NCBI GenBank assembly: GCA_966111775.1
Contig: CBHWBD010000218.1
Span: 1 to 8,699 of the forward strand
Length of the DNA: 8,699 bases
Direction of reading: 5' to 3'
From: Pelomonas sp966111775
GTDB taxonomy: Bacteria > Pseudomonadota > Gammaproteobacteria > Burkholderiales > Burkholderiaceae_C
Numbering within the stretch: the stretch's first letter is position 1; each line of letters starts with the position of its first letter. Both the position numbers and the translations under genes were made by a program. This document shows, piece by piece, positions 5,472-8,699 of the stretch. Under the pieces are notes generated by a model that saw nothing but the letters and a program-made list of their open reading frames with translations, had not been told where the DNA came from and ran no database searches.

Positions 5472-5856
5472 CTGGGGCTCTCGATCAAAACCGGATACCA
5501 AGACGCGCGGGGACGCGGCCGAGGATGCTGCGCTGGCGCATCTCCAAGCCGCCGGCCTGCGCCTGCTGGAGCGGAATTATCGAGTCGGCGCCGGCCCCAG
5601 CCGCCGTGCGGGTGAGGTCGACCTCATCATGACCGACCGCGACGGCACCCTCGTGTTCGTGGAAGTACGCGCCCGCATGGATGCGTCGCACGGCGGCGCG
5701 GCCGCCAGCGTGACGTCCGCCAAGCAGCAGCGCCTCCTCTACGCCGCCCAGCACTATCTGCTGCGCCACGCCAGCCCGCCACCCTGCCGCTTCGACGTCG
5801 TGGCCATCGACGGCGCCGAACTCACCTGGTTACAAGGGGCCTTCGATTTGAGCTGA
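5464..5856 (+). CDS. yraN: YraN / UPF0102 family nuclease-like protein
   Basis: A 130-residue cytoplasmic protein of the UPF0102 family, which has a Holliday-junction-resolvase-like PD-(D/E)xK fold; its cellular role is not settled. Visible family signature (numbered from 5464): RGDAAEDAALAHLQ (15-28) with Glu20, GEVDLIMTD (50-58) with Glu51 and Asp53, VFVEVRAR (64-71) with Glu67, SAKQQRLLYAAQHYL (85-99) and RFDVVAI (109-115). The nuclease-like acidic residues are all present. ATG at 5464 has GGAA (5454-5457) 6 nt upstream; ATG at 5458 is two codons longer but its Shine-Dalgarno would touch the start. The first codons overlap the start of divergent rsmI, so the promoter must lie inside rsmI. 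The SIS-domain gene follows 16 nt after the stop. Confidence 0.93.
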   Translation: MFNWGSRSKPDTKTRGDAAEDAALAHLQAAGLRLLERNYRVGAGPSRRAGEVDLIMTDRDGTLVFVEVRARMDASHGGAAASVTSAKQQRLLYAAQHYLLRHASPPPCRFDVVAIDGAELTWLQGAFDLS

Positions 5857-5872
5857 CTATGATTCGGCAAAC

Positions 5873-6451
5873 ATGATCGAACAAAGAATCCAGCAGCAGT
5901 TCTTCGAAAGCGCCGACCTGCTCTACCAAGCCGCCGAGCAACTGGCACGGCCCCTGGCGATGGCCGCGCAGATGGTGGTGGACGCCATCACCGGCGGCAA
6001 CCGCATCCTCTGCGCCGGCCAGGGCCTGGCCAGCATGGACGCCGACTACCTGGCCGCACGGCTGGCCGGCCGCTTCGAGCAGGAGCGCCCCGGGCTGGCC
6101 GCTTGGAGCCTGGCCGCCCAGGCCTGCGAGGCTGCCGGCCTGGACCTGGCCCGCCTGCTGCAGGCTCATGGCCATCCGGGCGACGTGCTGGTGATGATCG
6201 AGCCGCTGCGCGAGCAGCGCGACGCCTGGCAGCCCGCCCTGGCCGTGGCCCATGCCCAGGAGATGAGCATCATTGCGCTGACCGCCCAGCCCCCGGGCGC
6301 CACCGACGAGTGGCGCGGCCTGCTGCAGGACACCGACATCCAGATCCGTGTCAGCCACGGCCGCGAGCCGCGCGTTGTCGAGGCCCAGCGCGTGCTGCTG
6401 CACGCCCTGGCCGACGCTGTCGACCTGCAACTGCTCGGCAGCGACGAATAA
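5873..6451 (+). CDS. SIS-domain protein, DiaA/GmhA-like with degenerate active site
   Basis: A 192-residue single SIS domain in the position of diaA, between yraN and the BON lipoprotein. DiaA is a DnaA-binding initiation factor; GmhA isomerises sedoheptulose 7-phosphate. Alignable parts are RILCAGQGLASMDADYLAARL (44-64), AGRFEQERPGLAAWSL (65-80), HGHPGDVLVMIE (99-110), MSIIALTA (131-138) and a C-terminal helix. The phosphosugar loop GNGGSA of relatives is AGQGLAS (48-54), the STRGNS loop is replaced by IEPLREQ (109-115), and the GmhA catalytic E-x-H is E170-A-Q172. It is therefore unlikely to be an isomerase; a DnaA-binding or other protein-binding role is more plausible by position. No good Shine-Dalgarno precedes ATG 5873; a TATGAT at 5858-5863 is noted. 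The BON lipoprotein gene starts 19 nt after its stop. Confidence 0.85.
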   Translation: MIEQRIQQQFFESADLLYQAAEQLARPLAMAAQMVVDAITGGNRILCAGQGLASMDADYLAARLAGRFEQERPGLAAWSLAAQACEAAGLDLARLLQAHGHPGDVLVMIEPLREQRDAWQPALAVAHAQEMSIIALTAQPPGATDEWRGLLQDTDIQIRVSHGREPRVVEAQRVLLHALADAVDLQLLGSDE

Positions 6452-6470
6452 CCCCTTTGACGGAAAACCG

Positions 6471-7085
6471 ATGAAAAAACTCACCCTCACCCTGACCGCC
6501 GCCGTCCTCGCCAGCACGCTGGCCACCGGCTGCGCACCGCTGCTGATCGGCGGCGCGATGGTGGGCGGCGTCAGCGTCGCGACCGACCGCCGCACCTCGG
6601 CCACCCAGCTCGAGGACGAGACCATCGAGTTCAAGGCCGGCGCCCGCATCCGCGAGCAGCTCGGCGACAAGGTCCACACCAACATCAACAGCTACAACCG
6701 CGTCGCGCTGATCACCGGCGAGGCACGCACCGACGCTGATCGCGAGGCGCTGGAACGCATCGTCGGCGGTGTCGAGACCGTCACCCGCGTGGTCAACGAG
6801 ACCGCCGTCACCATGCCCAGCGCGCTGAACGGCCGCTCCAACGACGTGCTGCTGAAGAGCAAGGTCAAGGCCTCGCTCATCGACGCGCCCGACCTGCTGA
6901 GCAACGCCTTCTACGTCGTCGTCGAACGCGGCGAGGTCTTCCTGATGGGCCGCGTCACCGAACGCGAAGCCAATCGCGCCACCGACATCGCGCGCGGCGT
7001 CAACGGCGTGCGCAAGGTCGTGCGGGTGTTCGAGATCATCAGCGAGGAAGAGCTCGCCCGGCTGTCGCCGAAAAAGTCGTCCTGA
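6471..7085 (+). CDS. dolP: Two-BON-domain outer-membrane lipoprotein, DolP (YraP) type
   Basis: A 204-residue lipoprotein. MKKLTLTLTAAVLASTLATG is the signal and C21 the lipidated cysteine. A glycine-rich stretch LLIGGAMVGGVSVATDRRT (24-42) precedes two BON domains, about 54-113 (ending VETVTRVVNE) and 123-191 (SNDVLLKSKVK to VRKVVRVFEII). E. coli DolP binds anionic phospholipids at the inner face of the outer membrane, localises at division sites and supports outer-membrane integrity and BAM function; the same role is inferred here from domain layout and from the yraN-SIS-BON gene order. ATG at 6471 has a GGAAA stretch (6462-6466) just upstream and is the only start giving a proper signal peptide; an open frame from 6348 is an extension through the SIS gene. 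A hairpin follows 5 nt after the stop. Confidence 0.93.
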   Translation: MKKLTLTLTAAVLASTLATGCAPLLIGGAMVGGVSVATDRRTSATQLEDETIEFKAGARIREQLGDKVHTNINSYNRVALITGEARTDADREALERIVGGVETVTRVVNETAVTMPSALNGRSNDVLLKSKVKASLIDAPDLLSNAFYVVVERGEVFLMGRVTEREANRATDIARGVNGVRKVVRVFEIISEEELARLSPKKSS

Positions 7086-7090
7086 AATCC

Positions 7091-7113
7091 GAACCGCGCC
7101 GATGGCGCGGTTC
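7091..7113. terminator. Hairpin between convergent dolP and the oxidoreductase gene
   Basis: GAACCGCGCC (7091-7100), loop GAT, GGCGCGGTTC (7104-7113): a perfect 10-bp stem 5 nt after the dolP stop. It overlaps the last two bases of the minus-strand oxidoreductase stop codon (7114-7112). There is no long T-run on either strand (GGATTTC on the minus side), so it is a weak or bidirectional terminator or an mRNA 3' end stabiliser. Confidence 0.55.
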
Positions 7114-8008
7114 AGAGCCTCTTGATGAGGCTGGACGTATCCCAGCGCTTGCCGCCCATGGCCTGCACGTCGGCGTAGAACTGGTCCACCAGGGCCGTCA
7201 GCGGCAGTCGTGAGCCATTGCGGCGGGCCTCGTCGAGCACCAGGCCGAGGTCCTTGCGCATCCAGTCGACGGCGAAACCGAAGTCGAACTTGTCCTCGAC
7301 CATGGTCTTGCCGCGGTTGTCCATCTGCCAGCTCTGGGCGGCGCCCTTGCCGATGACGTCCAGCACCTGGGCCATGTTCAGGCCCGCGTTCTGGCCGAAG
7401 CGCACCGCCTCGGACAGGCCCTGCACGACGCCGGCAATGCAGATCTGGTTGACCATCTTGGCCAGTTGGCCCGAGCCCGGGCCGCCAAGCAGGGTCACGG
7501 CCTTGGCGAAGGCCAGGGCAACGGGCTTGATCGTGTCGAAGGGTGCTGTGTCGCCGCCGCACATGACGGTCAGCGCGCCATTGACGGCGCCGGCCTGGCC
7601 GCCCGAGACGGGCGCATCGATGAAGGCGACACCGCGCTTGGCGGCCTCGGCGTGAAGCTCGCGGGCCACGGCGGCGGAGGCCGTCGTGTGGTCGACAAAG
7701 ACGGCGCCGGACGTCATGCCGCTCAGCGCGCCCTGTTCGCCCAGCACGACCGAACGCAGATCGTCGTCGTTGCCGACGCAGCAGAACACGAACTCGGCGC
7801 CCTTGACGGCTGCGGCCGGTGTCGCCGCAAAGGCGCCGCCGTACTCCTGGGTCCAGGCCTCGGCCTTGGCCGTGGTGCGGTTGTAGACCGTGACCTGGTG
7901 GCCGGCGCGCGCCAGGTGGCCGGCCATGGGATGGCCCATGACACCCAGGCCCAGGAAGGCGACGCGGCGGGCGGGAACGGGGTCGTAGCTGCGGGTGGGG
8001 GCGGTCAT
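7112..8008 (-). CDS. NAD(P)-dependent beta-hydroxyacid dehydrogenase (3-hydroxyisobutyrate dehydrogenase / tartronate semialdehyde reductase family)
   Basis: A 298-residue cytoplasmic oxidoreductase. The Rossmann motif FLGLGVMGHPMAGHL is at 18-32, followed by VYNRTT (41-46); an NR-T after the second strand usually favours NADP(H). The substrate signature DAPVSGGQAGAVNGALTVMCGG (131-152) and catalytic Lys184 in GQLAKMVNQ (180-188) are intact, as is the C-terminal KDLGLVLDEAR (252-262). Family members interconvert 3-hydroxyisobutyrate, tartronate semialdehyde or related beta-hydroxyacids; the substrate cannot be read from sequence. It starts 8 nt after the pilU stop, and its ATG is preceded by CCTCC instead of a Shine-Dalgarno, so translation may depend on coupling to pilU. 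The functional link to type IV pili is not obvious. Confidence 0.93.
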   Translation of the reverse strand: MTAPTRSYDPVPARRVAFLGLGVMGHPMAGHLARAGHQVTVYNRTTAKAEAWTQEYGGAFAATPAAAVKGAEFVFCCVGNDDDLRSVVLGEQGALSGMTSGAVFVDHTTASAAVARELHAEAAKRGVAFIDAPVSGGQAGAVNGALTVMCGGDTAPFDTIKPVALAFAKAVTLLGGPGSGQLAKMVNQICIAGVVQGLSEAVRFGQNAGLNMAQVLDVIGKGAAQSWQMDNRGKTMVEDKFDFGFAVDWMRKDLGLVLDEARRNGSRLPLTALVDQFYADVQAMGGKRWDTSSLIKRL

Positions 8009-8016
8009 CAGGAGGC

Positions 8017-8699
8017 TCAGAGAATCGTCAAATGTTCAGTGCCGGTGGACAGGTCGCCTGAGCGGGCGCGCTCGCTGTTGAGCTTGATCTGCAGGCGCAG
8101 GTCGTTGACCGAGTCGGCGTTACGCAGCGCGTCTTCATACGTCACCTTGCCGGACTCGTAGAGGTCGAACAGGGCCTGGTCGAAGGTCTGCATGCCCAGC
8201 TCGCGCGAGCGCTTCATCAGTTCCTTGATCTCGCTGATCTCACCCTTGAAGATCAGGTCGGAGACCAGCGGCGAGTTCAGCAGGATCTCGACGGCGGCCA
8301 CCCGGCCCTTGCCCTCGCGGCGCGGCAGCAGGCGCTGGGAGATCAGCGCGCGCAGGTTCAGCGACAGGTCCATCAGCAGCTGCTGGCGGCGGTCTTCGGG
8401 GAAGAAGTTGATGATGCGGTCCAGGGCCTGGTTGGCGCTGTTGGCGTGCAGGGTGGCCATGCAGAGGTGGCCGGTCTCCGCGAAGGCGACGGCGTGCTCC
8501 ATGGTCTCGCGATCACGCACCTCGCCCATCAGGATGACGTCGGGCGCCTGGCGCAGTGAGTTCTTCAGCGCGGCTTCCCAGCTGTCGGTATCCAGGCCCA
8601 GCTCACGCTGGGTGACGATGCAGTTCTTGTGCGGGTGCACGAACTCGATCGGGTCCTCGATGGTCACGATGTGGCCATAGGTCGTCTCGTTGCGCTCGT
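8017..8699 (-). CDS. pilU: Type IV pilus retraction ATPase PilU, 3' part (cut by window edge)
   Basis: The last 226 codons of a secretion-superfamily hexameric ATPase; the frame stays open to 8699, so the N-terminal domain and Walker A lie outside the window. Seen here are ERNETTYGHIVTIEDPIEFVH (Asp box), DVILMGEVRDRET (Walker B) and ETGHLCMATLHANSA (His box). The form GHLCMATLHANSANQALDRI and the following INFFPEDRRQQLLMDLSLNL favour PilU over PilT. PilU assists PilT in retracting type IV pili for twitching, adhesion and DNA uptake and works at the cytoplasmic face of the pilus base. pilT would be expected just beyond the right edge. The internal GTG at 8667 is within the conserved domain and is not a true start. 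Confidence 0.94.
   Translation of the reverse strand, partial: ERNETTYGHIVTIEDPIEFVHPHKNCIVTQRELGLDTDSWEAALKNSLRQAPDVILMGEVRDRETMEHAVAFAETGHLCMATLHANSANQALDRIINFFPEDRRQQLLMDLSLNLRALISQRLLPRREGKGRVAAVEILLNSPLVSDLIFKGEISEIKELMKRSRELGMQTFDQALFDLYESGKVTYEDALRNADSVNDLRLQIKLNSERARSGDLSTGTEHLTIL

Noticed and set aside
6351..7562. 403-codon minus-strand open frame across dolP and the oxidoreductase
   Set aside because: Antisense to dolP and in the wrong frame of the oxidoreductase; it crosses the convergent hairpin, and neither half resembles a protein family.
8017..8667. pilU fragment treated as a complete gene starting at 8667
   Set aside because: The frame is open to the window edge and the upstream residues (ERNETTYGHI) belong to the conserved ATPase domain, so the gene is truncated by the window.

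Overview
The window is chromosomal DNA of a GC-rich betaproteobacterium, most likely Burkholderiales near the Rubrivivax/Roseateles/Leptothrix group. The grounds are strong G/C third-position bias, a PEP-CTERM exported protein, a pilU gene, and a yraN / SIS-domain / BON-lipoprotein cluster beside rsmI. I see no IS element, phage gene, CRISPR array, tRNA or rRNA. The placement is inference from family recognition; no search was run.

Layout, left to right. (1) 1-221, minus strand: the first 24 codons of a gene whose N-terminus resembles betaproteobacterial DAHP synthase (AroG type). It is preceded by an intrinsic-terminator hairpin and, further upstream, a 20-codon leader ORF packed with Phe, Tyr and Trp codons. 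Together these look like a ribosome-mediated attenuator. (2) 335-1114, plus: a fumarylacetoacetate-hydrolase-family enzyme with an unexpected Tat/lipoprotein-type signal peptide, divergent from the leader. (3) 1119-2779, minus: tldD followed at once by a 64-codon hypothetical gene. (4) 2914-3267, plus: a small secreted helical protein. (5) 3383-4564, plus: a PQQ-type sugar dehydrogenase with a PEP-CTERM tail; its Shine-Dalgarno and start codon lie inside a long hairpin. (6) 4542-5471, minus: rsmI, overlapping the previous gene tail-to-tail and yraN head-to-head. (7) 5464-7085, plus: yraN, a DiaA/GmhA-like SIS protein that has lost its active-site residues, and a dolP-like two-BON lipoprotein, closed by a hairpin. 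(8) 7112-8699, minus: the 3' part of pilU and, 8 nt downstream, a beta-hydroxyacid dehydrogenase.

How the genes relate: rsmI, yraN, the SIS protein and the BON lipoprotein match the E. coli rsmI-(lpoA)-yraN-diaA-dolP neighbourhood, without lpoA between rsmI and yraN. The other blocks are ordinary housekeeping or export functions with no evident shared pathway.

The most interesting item is the aromatic-rich leader plus terminator at the left edge: the heptamer CGGCGGT occurs both in the leader ORF and in the terminator 3' arm, so both can compete for the same ACCGCCG segment. Next are the hairpin that encloses the start codon of the PQQ dehydrogenase and the degenerate SIS protein.
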